DNA of 64,000 nt from an uncultured Acidimicrobiales bacterium. Its GTDB lineage: Bacteria; Actinomycetota; Acidimicrobiia; Acidimicrobiales; Hopanoidiivorantaceae. This document shows, in pieces, positions 8,748 to 18,086 of this stretch (positions are counted from its first letter, which is position 1; the number at the start of each line of letters is the position of its first letter). The position numbers and the translations under genes were made by a program. The notes below the pieces were generated by a model. It was not told the DNA's origin and made no database searches. It worked only from the letters and a program-made list of their open reading frames with translations. The stretch spans positions 124,001-188,000 of the forward strand of contig OY282367.1 of NCBI GenBank assembly GCA_958295755.1, written 5' to 3'.

Positions 8748-9854
8748 ATGCCAAGCACAAGAGACCCTGAAGAAATAAGAAGCCGGCTGCAGCGGTGGTT
8801 CAAGTACACTCTCCCACAAGGCTCCAACCCCAGAGTTAGCCCCGTAAGCTCACCTGAAGCCACAGGTATGTCGAGTGAGACTCTGTTTTTCACAGCATCA
8901 TGGCAAGAAGGTTCCACCGATCATGAAAAGCAGTTAGTTGCCCGACTGGCTCCAGAAGACACAGCTTTACCCGTTTTCCCCCAATACGACCTTGAGCTGC
9001 AATACCGCTGTCTGAAGCTTATGGCTGAGCGCACCGAGGTGCCAGTGCCACCTGTTTTTTGGTTCGAACCCGACCCTAACCACATCGGCTCTGCTTTCTT
9101 CGTCACAGGCAGGGTAGATGGTGATGTGCCCCCCGATATGATGCCTTACACAATCCAAGGTTGGGTGTTGGAAGAATCAGAAGAAAATAGAGCCAAGCTA
9201 CAGCGCAACGCTATTCGTACGCTGGCTGGCATCCATACCCTAGACGCTTCTGACCCCGCGCTGGACTTTCTCAACCGACCCGAGTACGGCAACACAGCCT
9301 TAGACCAGCATCTCAACTACCAAAAGTTCTATTACGACTGGGCCCGTGGCGACGACCACTATGAAGTCATAGAAGCAGCCTTTGACTGGCTAGACGCCCA
9401 CCGCCCCGAGCACATCTCTTTTACTACTATCAACTGGGGCGACTCACGCATAGGCAATATACTCTTCAAGGATTACACTCCTGTGGCAGTGCTGGATTGG
9501 GAAATGGCAGCACTAGGCCCGCCTGAAGTCGATCTGGCATGGTTCTTCCAAATGCACGCCTTCTTCAACAACCTGGCCATTCGCTATGGAATGCCCGGCA
9601 TCCCTGGTTTTCACCGCCGCTCTGAAATTTTGACGACCTACGAAGAGTTCTCTGGACGCCCAATAGAAAATATAGAGTTCTGGGAAGTCTTCGCCCAGAT
9701 CCGCTATGCCATAGTATCTATCCGCACCTCAGAACGAGCTATCCAAATGGGCCAAATGGACGAACCCGATACCTTAGAAGAGCGCATCATGAATGCCGAT
9801 CTTCTGGCTCAAACCTGCAATGGCACCTTCTGGGACACCCCTCTGGCAAAATAG
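8748..9854 (+). CDS. APH-family phosphotransferase (ACAD10/11-like kinase domain)
   Basis: A 368-residue protein of the aminoglycoside phosphotransferase/choline kinase fold. The catalytic loop reads NWGDSRIGN at residues 229-237 with catalytic D232 and N237, and the metal-binding Asp is in LDWE (D250). The His of the canonical HxD loop is replaced by Asn/Trp, as in many actinobacterial relatives. This subgroup resembles the kinase domain fused to acyl-CoA dehydrogenases ACAD10/11, so a role in phosphorylating hydroxyacyl or other lipid-like substrates is more likely than drug resistance. Substrate not determinable. It lies 24 bases after proS and faces the SDR gene on the other strand. Confidence 0.8.
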   Translation: MPSTRDPEEIRSRLQRWFKYTLPQGSNPRVSPVSSPEATGMSSETLFFTASWQEGSTDHEKQLVARLAPEDTALPVFPQYDLELQYRCLKLMAERTEVPVPPVFWFEPDPNHIGSAFFVTGRVDGDVPPDMMPYTIQGWVLEESEENRAKLQRNAIRTLAGIHTLDASDPALDFLNRPEYGNTALDQHLNYQKFYYDWARGDDHYEVIEAAFDWLDAHRPEHISFTTINWGDSRIGNILFKDYTPVAVLDWEMAALGPPEVDLAWFFQMHAFFNNLAIRYGMPGIPGFHRRSEILTTYEEFSGRPIENIEFWEVFAQIRYAIVSIRTSERAIQMGQMDEPDTLEERIMNADLLAQTCNGTFWDTPLAK

Positions 9855-9878
9855 CTACCTGGTTTCCATCAGCGGCAT

Positions 9879-10640
9879 CTATCTACATAAACCTGCCAGA
9901 TCCACGATGATGCTCTCGCCGCTCACATAGGAAGAACGATCAGAGCAGAGCCACACCGCGATATCAGCCATCTCTTCTGGCAAAGCGAGCCTGCCTGAAG
10001 GAGCATTATGCGCCACTTTCTCTAACAAATCTGGTGCCTGCTCAAAGTGCTCGCGCAACATAGGGGTATCTGTCATCCCGGGGCAAATCGCATTCACTCT
10101 AATGCCTTCTCCCACATAATCTCTAGCAGCACACTTCGTGAGTCCTAATACGCCGTGTTTGGCAGCAGTGTAATGTGGCTGTCCGGGCGCAGGAGTGAAG
10201 CCAGCCCCTGATGACACATTCACAATAGAGCCGCCGGGTCGTGATATGGCAGCAAGTTCGTGTTTCAGACATAGAAATACTCCTGTGAGGGCAACAGCTA
10301 ACATGCGATTCCAAGCTGCCAAATTCATATCTGTGAAAGACACGGGGGCATCGCTGACGCCGGCGCAGTTAACCGCGCAGTCCAGTGAGCCGAACTCCCG
10401 TTGGGCAGCCGCCACCATAGCCGCAGCATCAGACTCCAGCGTTACATCCACACGCATTCCCAGGGCATTACCACCCGCCGATTTGATAGCGTCTGCCACC
10501 GCAGAAGCTGCGTCACCGTTTATATCGGTCACCACAACTGACGCACCTTCTTGTGCCAATGCCTTGGCTGTTGCCTCTCCTATGCCGCTACCACCGCCAG
10601 TGATTGTGGCTACCTTATTTGTGAGCATGTGTTCAGGCAT
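9879..10640 (-). CDS. SDR-family NAD(P)-dependent oxidoreductase
   Basis: A 253-residue classical SDR on the - strand. TGGGSGIG at residues 14-21 binds the dinucleotide; NCAG at 91-94; NVSSGAG with S144; catalytic YTAAK at Y157/K161; then a typical RVNAICPGMTDTPM segment. ATG 10640 is preceded by AAGGAG with good spacing on the complementary strand. It is convergent with the APH-like kinase and divergent from the TadE-like gene. Specific substrate unknown. Confidence 0.88.
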   Translation of the reverse strand: MPEHMLTNKVATITGGGSGIGEATAKALAQEGASVVVTDINGDAASAVADAIKSAGGNALGMRVDVTLESDAAAMVAAAQREFGSLDCAVNCAGVSDAPVSFTDMNLAAWNRMLAVALTGVFLCLKHELAAISRPGGSIVNVSSGAGFTPAPGQPHYTAAKHGVLGLTKCAARDYVGEGIRVNAICPGMTDTPMLREHFEQAPDLLEKVAHNAPSGRLALPEEMADIAVWLCSDRSSYVSGESIIVDLAGLCR

Positions 10641-10718
10641 GTTAGTATCTCCTTGATTGCGATGGTTTGATTATGATTTGCATTAGGGACGTTTCGTCTT
10701 ATCAGATACTAATCCAAC

Positions 10719-11636
10719 ATGAGACAAGCTAATCTGAGCTATATAGAAGCGCAGCAATATAGCGAGTTAAGTGGGGAAGGGGGGAGTGGCAACTTCAGAT
10801 ATTGGCGCACGAGATGTTGGCGCACGAGCCAAAGCCGGGGCGAAGAAGGCCAAGTCATCTCAACCTTGATAGTTACACTGCCTGTGCTAATGCTTATCTT
10901 CCTTGTGTTCTTCACACTCACAGTCACTCAGGCCTCCTCAGTAGCCCAAACAGCCGCCGATGCAGCAGTGCTACGCATCCAAGAGCACGATGCTCTCAGA
11001 TCTTTACCGCCCGACGATCCAGCCACCTCAGCGGATGAGCGTAAGCTTGCGTTCATTGAGCTAGTGCGTTCCGACAGGCTGATCCAAGAAGGTCGCTCTG
11101 AAGTCTATAGACGCCTCTGCCCCTCCAACCGCTGGATAGTGGGCGACTCCTGCAGCGACTGGGGTTACAACTGGCCCCTATATGACGGAAGCACAGGCAA
11201 CCCGCCCTATGACGACTGCTTGGGAAATGCACCAGATCGTCAGGATCCCAATGCAACAGCCCGAGTGCCTCCGCCGAGGGGAGATAACGCAGACGGCTAT
11301 CTCTATAACTGGCCCGATGTGAAAGTATGGATAGCTTTTCCGAACTTCCCTCTACCTGGTAGAAACGCAGACGATCTAATCTGTCGCTTCAACCCCCTGA
11401 GCGATATAGAACCCGGTGATCAAAGATGGCAACAAATGATGAGCTACCCCCTTGAAACTTGGCGAGTAGTTGTTCTAGTTGAAGTCCGCCCAGTAATCCC
11501 CGGCTTGATGAACTTTTTTGTAGGAGATACAGATCAAGGCCCCCTCCAGAGCGTCCAAACTGATGCCCTCCAACGACAAGCTATCTCATGTGGCCCTCTA
11601 TTTCTCTCAGGAAGTCCTGACCTCTGGAAGTGCTGA
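10719..11636 (+). CDS. TadE/TadG-like single-pass membrane-anchored protein
   Basis: A 305-residue protein of unknown function. After about 43 polar residues comes a hydrophobic segment (ISTLIVTLPVLMLIFLVFF), preceded by EEGQ and followed by QASSVAQTAADAAVLRI. This G-Q-x-hydrophobic-AADAA pattern is typical of TadE/TadG-type pseudopilins and related secreted proteins. The exported remainder has many Trp, Pro and Asp residues and at least six Cys, suggesting disulfides. No tad/flp secretion genes are near it. GATACT at 10705-10710 ends 8 bases before the ATG, compatible with a very short or absent leader. Confidence 0.55.
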   Translation: MRQANLSYIEAQQYSELSGEGGSGNFRYWRTRCWRTSQSRGEEGQVISTLIVTLPVLMLIFLVFFTLTVTQASSVAQTAADAAVLRIQEHDALRSLPPDDPATSADERKLAFIELVRSDRLIQEGRSEVYRRLCPSNRWIVGDSCSDWGYNWPLYDGSTGNPPYDDCLGNAPDRQDPNATARVPPPRGDNADGYLYNWPDVKVWIAFPNFPLPGRNADDLICRFNPLSDIEPGDQRWQQMMSYPLETWRVVVLVEVRPVIPGLMNFFVGDTDQGPLQSVQTDALQRQAISCGPLFLSGSPDLWKC

Positions 11637-11698
11637 ACCCACAGATGGTATATCCGCAGTAGCTTCTTCAGCTAGAAGTTTTCTCAAAGTAGCCTTAA

Positions 11699-13231
11699 AT
11701 GATGAACTCAGCCGCCGTTACCCCAGCCGCTGTTATCAGGGTTGCCCTATTAGGTTGTGGCACGGTCGGCACTTGCTTGCTTGAGCTTCTAGCTACCCAA
11801 TCCAGTCGCATTGCCTCCCAATGGGGTGTCCAGTTAGAAGTAGTCACCATCTTAGTGTCTGATAAAACGCGCTCTCGCCCCGCCACAGTGCCTCAAAACC
11901 TCCTCACCGATGACGCCGCCGAAGTAATGGCCCATTCAATAGCTCACTCAGATGTAGTGGTGGAGGTTATGGGCGGCACCGACCTGGCTCGCCAACTAGT
12001 GCTGTCATCTCTGCGCTCAGGCAAACCACTAGTTACAGCTAATAAAGAACTTCTAGCTCGCCACGGCGAAGAAATCCTAACCGCAGCCGCCGCTGGGGGA
12101 GTGGGCCTGTATTTTGAAGCAGCTGTAGCCGGGGGTATTCCGCTCATCCGCCCCCTTCAAGTGTCGCTGGCAGGTGAAACAATCCACACCATTATGGGCA
12201 TTGTTAACGGCACCACCAACTACATCCTCACGCAAATGGCAGAACAGGGAGTCTCCTATGAAAGTGCCCTGGCACAAGCCCAAGAGCTGGGCTACGCCGA
12301 GAGCGATCCAACTGCCGATGTTGAAGGTCATGACGCCGCTGCCAAAGCTGCCATCTTGGCGAGTATTGCCACAGGTGCTGTCGTTCACATAGACGATGTC
12401 TATTGCGAGGGGATCAACTCTGTAACCGTTACCGATTTAGCGTCAGCAGAACGCCTGGGGTATGTGGTGAAGCTGTTGGCGATAATAGAAAGAGATACAG
12501 CACAAAGAGATGCTGTGCAAAGAGATACAGCACAAAGAAATACGGCCGGCAAAGGTGAACTGCAGGGGGATGTGGGTGGTTTGGTGGGTGAGAAGGGAGA
12601 AGAGAAGAGATTGGAACAGCAGGGTGGCGAAGTCATGGTGCGAGTCCACCCGGCTCTTATTCCGAAAGAGCACCCATTGGCTTCCGTCCGAGATGCTTAT
12701 AACGCTGTGTTTGTAGAAGGCTCTACCGTGGGCGAGCTGATGTTCTACGGCCCTGGTGCGGGTGGTGGCCCCACTGCTAGTGCTGTTTTAGGCGATCTCA
12801 TAGACGCAGCCTTAGAAGCGCAAGGCAAAAAGCTAGAACATTCGGCTTCGGCAGGTGCTAGAAATACAGGTAGTGGAGATACAGCTAATGGAGATACTGC
12901 TACTGGTGATACTGGCACTGCAGAGCATAGCTACCCTGAAGTTCGCATTCGTCCGATGGACAAGCTTCGCACTTGTTACTATCTGAGCGTAGAGGTAATA
13001 GACCGCCCTGGCGTGCTAGCTGCAGTGTCGGGAGTATTCGGCAAGCACGATGTCTCCATCCGTTTGATGGAGCAAAACGAACTAGACAGAACAAAAGACC
13101 CAGATGCCCATCTTGTTTTTCTTACCCACATTGCCCTTGAAAAAAACATGCAAGCAGCTATCCAAGAGCTTCAAACCTTAGAGGTCGTACGCCAAGTAAA
13201 CACGCTCATTCGTGTCATCGGGGGCGAATGA
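11699..13231 (+). CDS. hom: Homoserine dehydrogenase with two low-complexity insertions
   Basis: Reduces aspartate semialdehyde to homoserine, the branch point to threonine and methionine. The NAD(P) motif GCGTVG is at residues 19-24; GGTDLARQLV, TANKELLARHG and NGTTNYIL follow; an ACT regulatory domain fills the C terminus (SVEVIDRPGVLAAVSGVFG). The 510 residues exceed the usual ~430 because of two in-frame tandem-repeat insertions: about 264-305 (repeated RDTAQRDAVQ units) and about 378-412 (repeated SGDTANGDTATGDTG). The second lies just before the ACT domain. Catalytic and regulatory parts appear intact. First gene of a threonine cluster. Confidence 0.94.
   Translation: MMNSAAVTPAAVIRVALLGCGTVGTCLLELLATQSSRIASQWGVQLEVVTILVSDKTRSRPATVPQNLLTDDAAEVMAHSIAHSDVVVEVMGGTDLARQLVLSSLRSGKPLVTANKELLARHGEEILTAAAAGGVGLYFEAAVAGGIPLIRPLQVSLAGETIHTIMGIVNGTTNYILTQMAEQGVSYESALAQAQELGYAESDPTADVEGHDAAAKAAILASIATGAVVHIDDVYCEGINSVTVTDLASAERLGYVVKLLAIIERDTAQRDAVQRDTAQRNTAGKGELQGDVGGLVGEKGEEKRLEQQGGEVMVRVHPALIPKEHPLASVRDAYNAVFVEGSTVGELMFYGPGAGGGPTASAVLGDLIDAALEAQGKKLEHSASAGARNTGSGDTANGDTATGDTGTAEHSYPEVRIRPMDKLRTCYYLSVEVIDRPGVLAAVSGVFGKHDVSIRLMEQNELDRTKDPDAHLVFLTHIALEKNMQAAIQELQTLEVVRQVNTLIRVIGGE
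12487..12545 (+). repeat. 15-nt tandem repeats inside hom (first insertion)
   Basis: About four imperfect copies of AGAGATACAGCACAA code for the RDTAQ-type repeats. The repeat length is a multiple of three, so the reading frame is kept. It interrupts the catalytic region of homoserine dehydrogenase at a loop position before the MVRVHPALIP strand. Confidence 0.8.
12850..12925 (+). repeat. 15-nt tandem repeats inside hom (second insertion)
   Basis: Four to five imperfect copies of a unit like GGAGATACAGCTAAT encode the (S/N/T)GDTA repeats that separate the catalytic domain from the ACT domain. In frame; probably a flexible linker. Confidence 0.8.
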
Positions 13232-13284
13232 GTGGCACGCCTTGCCACCTCCTTTGAACTCCGACCACCCCCGTTGAACCCCAA

Positions 13285-14757
13285 ATGCCTTCCCCCCTTT
13301 ACTACATAAGCACTAGAGGCGAAGCCTCTGCTTTGAACTTCGCCGATGTGCTCCTAGCTGGTCTAGCCAGCGACGGCGGACTTTATGTGCCCGAAAGCTG
13401 GCCGTCTCTATCAGAGGTTGCCAGTGCTAACCCAGCAGATACCCGCGCCCTCAGCTATCCAGCTTTCGCCGCTGAAGCCATGTGGCCGTTTGTTGCGGGT
13501 ACATGGCAGCAAAGCGACTTCACCGCCCTCATCACCGACGCCTACTCCACTTTTAACCATCCCGATGTGGTTCCGCTAGTACCGCTCGGCGACCCGGCCG
13601 ACAATATCTGGCTTATGGAGCTTTTCTGGGGACCCACTTTGGCGTTCAAAGATATTGCCCTCCAGCTTTTAGGAAGGCTATTTGATGGCGAACTCAAACG
13701 CAGTTCAGGGCAGATCACCATCGTAGGTGCCACCTCAGGCGACACCGGCTCGGCAGCCATTGAAGCCTGTCGCGACCGTGACACGATGGACATCTTCATT
13801 CTCCATCCTTACGAAAGAGTTTCAGAGGTGCAGCGGCGTCAGATGACCACCGTAGATTCCCCAACGGTTCACAACATCGCCATCCGTGGCAGCTTTGACG
13901 ACTGCCAAGACATAGTAAAAGCCCTCTTTGCCGATGAAGCCCTAAAAGACAGACTTCAACTTTCTGCCATCAACTCCATCAACTGGGCAAGGGTGATGGC
14001 GCAGATCGTCTACTACATCTGGGCCACAGTTCAGCTGGAGGGAATGGGGAAGCTAGGTGAAGTAGCGAAGCTGGGTGAAGTAGCGCAGTCGGAGGGAAAC
14101 GTCGCCTTCGCCGTGCCCACAGGTAACTTCGGCAATGTCTATGCAGGTTACGGCGCGCGAGGCATGGGGCTTCCTGCCCGATTCATCGTGGGAACTAACC
14201 GCAACGATAGTCTCGCCCGTTTTTTCTCCACTGCCACTTTATCTACAGGTGAAGTCTCACCTACCCTCTCGCCGAGCATGGATATTATGATTCCCAGCAA
14301 CTTAGAGCGACTTATCTTTGACCTCTTCGGTCGCGACAGCACAGCCACTGCCGACTTCATGCAACAGGTGCGCCAAGACGGACGAGCCACCCTTCCCGCC
14401 GAGCGATTTGATGAAGTTGGCGATGTTTGGACGAGCCGCCGAACTGACGACCCTGCCACACTAGAGGTAATCGGCAAAACTTACCGCGACACTGGTCGCC
14501 TTATAGACCCGCACACCGCTGTCGGACTGGCCGCAGCCCAAGAGCTACGCACAGAAGGCGAACCCACAGTTGTCTTAGCCACAGCTCATCCTGCTAAATT
14601 CCCCGATGCCGTCAAGCAAGCTACAGGTATCAGCCCCGACCTTCCCGACTCAATGGCCGATCTGCACGAGCGCACCGAACGATATGCGGTGCTGGACAAC
14701 GACCTCGCTACAGTTTCTCGTTACGTTGAGGAACACGCCCGTATCAGTGCAGACTAA
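13285..14757 (+). CDS. thrC: Threonine synthase
   Basis: Converts O-phosphohomoserine to threonine with PLP. The PLP lysine is K122 in GPTLAFKDIA; GATSGDTGSAAIEA binds the phosphate; PTGNFGNVYAGY is the second glycine-rich loop. At 490 residues it belongs to the longer threonine synthase class that starts with the RGEASALNFADVLLAGLA-type segment. A short duplication (GKLGEVAKLGEVAQ) lies between the helix after INWARVMAQIVYY and the GNVAFAVPTGN strand. It follows hom by 53 bases. Confidence 0.95.
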   Translation: MPSPLYYISTRGEASALNFADVLLAGLASDGGLYVPESWPSLSEVASANPADTRALSYPAFAAEAMWPFVAGTWQQSDFTALITDAYSTFNHPDVVPLVPLGDPADNIWLMELFWGPTLAFKDIALQLLGRLFDGELKRSSGQITIVGATSGDTGSAAIEACRDRDTMDIFILHPYERVSEVQRRQMTTVDSPTVHNIAIRGSFDDCQDIVKALFADEALKDRLQLSAINSINWARVMAQIVYYIWATVQLEGMGKLGEVAKLGEVAQSEGNVAFAVPTGNFGNVYAGYGARGMGLPARFIVGTNRNDSLARFFSTATLSTGEVSPTLSPSMDIMIPSNLERLIFDLFGRDSTATADFMQQVRQDGRATLPAERFDEVGDVWTSRRTDDPATLEVIGKTYRDTGRLIDPHTAVGLAAAQELRTEGEPTVVLATAHPAKFPDAVKQATGISPDLPDSMADLHERTERYAVLDNDLATVSRYVEEHARISAD

Positions 14758-14815
14758 GTATCAGGCAGACTAAATATCAGTGCAGACTAAATATCAGGCA
14801 AACTAAATATTAAGG
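14744..14815. repeat. 33-nt tandem repeat spanning the thrC stop codon
   Basis: A unit beginning AGTGCAGACTAA and continuing with ATATCAGGCAGACTAAATATC occurs twice, followed by a decayed partial copy. The thrC stop TAA at 14755-14757 lies inside the first copy, so the 3' end of the gene was duplicated into the spacer. Confidence 0.85.
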
Positions 14816-14828
14816 CAAACTGAAACTT

Positions 14829-16007
14829 GTGAAATATGTGATTTGCGTGCCCGATGGCTGTGCCGATCAGCCTGTTGGCGCACTCGACGGGCGCACCCCC
14901 CTTGAGGTTGCCGAGATGCCGGTGCTCAACGAGCTGGCTGCACGCGGCACTCTCGGGAGGGCCAAAGTCATCCCCGATGGCTTCCCGCCCGGCAGTGATG
15001 TCGGCAATATGTCGATCTTCGGTTACAACCCTGCTTTGTACCACACAGGCCGCGCCCCGATTGAAGCAGCCGCGCTCGGCTTGCGTCTCTCAGAAGACGA
15101 GATAGCTTTCAGATGCAATCTGGTGAGAGTAGAAGACGGAAACCCTCCGATAATGCGAGACTTCGCAGGCGGCCATCCCGACACAGATAAAGCTGCCAAA
15201 GTCATCGCCGCTCTCAACAGCTACTTCGGTGCTACTGAGAGTGGGAAGGTAGCAGCCGTTAGATTTCACCCTGGCGTCCAATACCGCCACATCATGATTG
15301 CGCCGCGCGAATGGGGAAATGCCATCTGCGTCCCGCCCCACGATATCACCGACCAGCCTGTCGCTCTTCCATCAGGCCAACACAGCGAACACCTCCGAAG
15401 TCTTATGGACGAAAGCCGCTCAGTCTTAGCCGACTTTGGTCTAGAAGCCAATCAAATCTGGCTCTGGGGGCAAGGTTGCCAGCCGCAGATGCCCTCTTTC
15501 CAAGACCGCTGGGGTCTCTCGGCCGGTCTGGTAACCGCAGTCGATCTAGTGCGCGGTATCGGGATACTCACAGGCATCTCCGTAGTAGAAGTAGAAGGCG
15601 CAACGGCTTGGTACGACACCAACTACGAAGGCAAACGCGACGCTGTGCTTCAGATGCTACGAGATGGAGTCGATGTAGCTGTGCTTCATGTGGAAGCCAG
15701 CGACGAAGCCGGGCACGCAGGCGATATAACCGAAAAAATCACCAGCTTAGAAAACTGGGACTCCCGCATTTTCGCAGGTTTGGTAGAAGGCTTAGACGAA
15801 ATCGGCCCTTGGCGCATGCTTGTTATGCCCGACCATGCCACACCTATAGAACTCCGCACTCACACCTCCGATCCTGTGCCGTATCTGCTCGTGGATTCTC
15901 AAACGCAGGGCGCAGGCGGCACCTATACCGAGATAGGAGTAGCCGAAGCCCCGATAGAAGAAGGTCATACCCTTATGGCTAAACTGCTTTCCGCCTCTTA
16001 TCCATAG
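14829..16007 (+). CDS. Phosphoglycerate-mutase-like (alkaline phosphatase fold) protein, proposed alternative homoserine kinase
   Basis: A 392-residue metalloenzyme of the apgM-like cofactor-independent phosphoglycerate mutase family. The N terminus has PDGCADQPVG and GSDVGNMSIFGY with the nucleophile Ser in SDVGNMS; metal-ligand motifs HVEASDEAGHAGD and MPDHATP follow. A subgroup of this family is annotated as a proposed homoserine kinase because it replaces thrB in threonine clusters. The location right after hom and thrC, with no GHMP-type thrB in the window, supports that role. A generic archaeal-type phosphoglycerate mutase is the alternative. The GTG start at 14829 gives the expected N terminus. 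Confidence 0.8.
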   Translation: MKYVICVPDGCADQPVGALDGRTPLEVAEMPVLNELAARGTLGRAKVIPDGFPPGSDVGNMSIFGYNPALYHTGRAPIEAAALGLRLSEDEIAFRCNLVRVEDGNPPIMRDFAGGHPDTDKAAKVIAALNSYFGATESGKVAAVRFHPGVQYRHIMIAPREWGNAICVPPHDITDQPVALPSGQHSEHLRSLMDESRSVLADFGLEANQIWLWGQGCQPQMPSFQDRWGLSAGLVTAVDLVRGIGILTGISVVEVEGATAWYDTNYEGKRDAVLQMLRDGVDVAVLHVEASDEAGHAGDITEKITSLENWDSRIFAGLVEGLDEIGPWRMLVMPDHATPIELRTHTSDPVPYLLVDSQTQGAGGTYTEIGVAEAPIEEGHTLMAKLLSASYP

Positions 16008-16069
16008 ATGCCTTAGACCTCTTTAAATACCCTCCACAAAGTAGCTAAAAAATCTTTCCTTAATAGGTG

Positions 16070-16098
16070 TTGCGAATTCTCCCACCCCATGCTAAGAT
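16070..16098 (+). promoter_or_regulatory. Sigma-70-type promoter upstream of rho, with a ~160-nt leader
   Basis: TTGCGA (16070-16075) and TAAGAT (16093-16098) are separated by 17 bases, a good fit to the housekeeping promoter consensus. Transcription would start near 16105, leaving about 160 bases of untranslated leader before the rho GTG. The 259-base gap 16008-16266 is the longest in the housekeeping half. Long leaders subject to autoregulation are known for rho in other bacteria; I see no obvious attenuator hairpin here. Confidence 0.45.
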
Positions 16099-16266
16099 TG
16101 CTACAAGACCTCCGAAAAAGTGTGCCTTTGATGTTTTGCACCCTGAAGATGTCTCACTAAAAGTTATCCCTTTACTTTTCCTTTTGTATGTTTACTTTTT
16201 TGCATAGCTTTGAAGCACGATTTCGCACACCCTGTTCCCTTCTTGCGACCACAGAAATGAGGTATT

Positions 16267-18012
16267 GTGGCAAGCACTAAGCTCACCCGTTCAGACCTTG
16301 AACGAAAGAAACGAGACGAGTTAGACAGCATCGCTAGGGCTATGGGTGGCAAACCCTCAAGCCAAGCTCGTAAATCCGAGATCGTAGATCTCATAATGAA
16401 GCTCACTGGCATGAACGGCGCAGAAGCCGACTTTGCTGATACTTCCAGCAGACGTGGCATTTCCGACAGCACTGATGCTTCTAACAGCACTGATACTTCC
16501 GACAGCACGGCCACAGCCCACTTCGGGGGTGAAGGTGATGGCGCAGACCAGGGCGCAGACCAGACTGCCTCGCGCTCTCGCGATTCAGGTCCGCCTCGAG
16601 TCTTTCGTTTTGACCCGAGCGGTGGCGATGGTTTAGATGGTGGCTTGGACAATGGTTTAGACGACGGTTTAAATGATGACGGTGGTTTAGACGGTGACTT
16701 AGACGGCGGTAAAACCGACTTCGCGCGTTCCCAGGATGACTCCTCCGATTCCGCCAACTCAGCTAACGGCTCAGCCGGCTCAGCCCAATCCCATTCCTCT
16801 AGCAACCAAGGTCGCCGCAACCGCCGCCGTAACCGACAGCAAAACGAAGAACATTCCACTCAGATAATTGATATTGAGGGCTATCTAGATCTCAGAGACG
16901 AAGGCTATGGTTTTCTCCGTGTCAAAGGCAACCTGCCCACCAAGTCGGATGTGTATGTGTCGGTCAAGCAGGTCAAGCAGTTCGGTCTGCGCAAAGGCGA
17001 CCGAGTGCGAGGTGCCTCTCGCCCGTCAGCTCAGAACGAGAAAAACTCCGCTTTGTTACGCATCGATCTTGTCAACGATCAAGACCCTGAACTCTCAAAA
17101 ACACGTTCTGAGTTTGGTAATCTCACTCCGCTCTTTCCCGATGAGCGTCTCCGCCTGGAACGTGAAGGCGACTCACTCAATATGACTACCCGCATCGTGG
17201 ATCTACTGTCGCCCATCGGCAAGGGGCAGCGAGGTCTTATCGTATCGCCGCCAAAAGCTGGCAAGACCACGATTATGAAAGAAATTGCTCGCTCCATAGA
17301 AATCAACAATCCCGAAGTGGTGCTGATGGTGTTGCTGGTAGACGAACGCCCCGAAGAAGTTACCGACATGCGTCGCTGGTTGCACCGCTCCACCAGCGAA
17401 GTTATTGCCTCCACCTTTGATCGCCCTGCCAGTGAGCATACCTACATTGTCGAGATGGCTATAGAACGTGCCAAGCGCATGGTGGAAGAAGGCAAAGATG
17501 TCGTGATCATTCTCGACGGTATCACCCGTCTCGCCCGTGCCTACAACCTCACAGCTGCGCCCACTGGCCGTCTCATGTCGGGCGGTTTGGATGCGGCTGC
17601 GCTGTATCCCCCTAAAAAGTTTTTCGGTGCCGCCCGCAATGTGGAAGAAGGCGGCTCGCTCACGATTCTTGGCACGGCTCTGGTAGAGACGGGTTCCAAG
17701 ATGGACGAAGTTATCTTTGAAGAGTTCAAAGGCACCGGCAATATGGAGCTGCGACTAGACCGACGCTCCGCAGAACGCCGCATCTATCCCGCTATTGATG
17801 TTGACGCCAGCTCTACCCGACACGAAGAGTTGTTGTTTGAGCGCGAACAGCTGCAGCAAGTCTGGAAGTTGCGGCGGGTGCTTTCGGGTTTGGCTAATGA
17901 AAACGATGGCCATGGTGCAGCCGGTTTAGAGCTTCTGATTGACCGTCTCAAGCAGTTCCCCAGCAACGATGCGTTCTTGTCAGAAGTTGCTCAAGGCCAG
18001 ATGCGGACTTAG
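16267..18012 (+). CDS. rho: Transcription termination factor Rho
   Basis: Hexameric RNA helicase that ends transcription. Domain order in 581 residues: Rho-N helical domain (1-45); a low-complexity, Asp/Gly/Ser-rich insertion (about 55-185) with [23 protein letters not shown] repeats and a basic [11 protein letters not shown] end; the OB-fold RNA-binding domain starting [15 protein letters not shown]; and the ATPase with P-loop SPPKAGKTT (K333) and Walker B VVIILDG (D417). The insertion is typical of actinobacterial Rho but its sequence is lineage-specific. Start GTG 16267. Followed by rpmE and prfA as in other actinobacteria. Confidence 0.96.
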   Translation: MASTKLTRSDLERKKRDELDSIARAMGGKPSSQARKSEIVDLIMKLTGMNGAEADFADTSSRRGISDSTDASNSTDTSDSTATAHFGGEGDGADQGADQTASRSRDSGPPRVFRFDPSGGDGLDGGLDNGLDDGLNDDGGLDGDLDGGKTDFARSQDDSSDSANSANGSAGSAQSHSSSNQGRRNRRRNRQQNEEHSTQIIDIEGYLDLRDEGYGFLRVKGNLPTKSDVYVSVKQVKQFGLRKGDRVRGASRPSAQNEKNSALLRIDLVNDQDPELSKTRSEFGNLTPLFPDERLRLEREGDSLNMTTRIVDLLSPIGKGQRGLIVSPPKAGKTTIMKEIARSIEINNPEVVLMVLLVDERPEEVTDMRRWLHRSTSEVIASTFDRPASEHTYIVEMAIERAKRMVEEGKDVVIILDGITRLARAYNLTAAPTGRLMSGGLDAAALYPPKKFFGAARNVEEGGSLTILGTALVETGSKMDEVIFEEFKGTGNMELRLDRRSAERRIYPAIDVDASSTRHEELLFEREQLQQVWKLRRVLSGLANENDGHGAAGLELLIDRLKQFPSNDAFLSEVAQGQMRT

Positions 18013-18086
18013 CATTAATAGGCACCATTAATAAGCAAAGCCATTCCGCGCAATAGACATTCCAAATACCCATCTTCAGAGGCAAC

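Noticed and set aside
8748..9854. Aminoglycoside resistance gene
   Set aside because: The catalytic loop and overall sequence fit the ACAD10/11-like kinase group, and there is no mobile or resistance context.
16164..16859. A 231-codon - strand frame over the start of rho
   Set aside because: Ser/Pro-rich shadow of the low-complexity part of rho; no start signal or domain.
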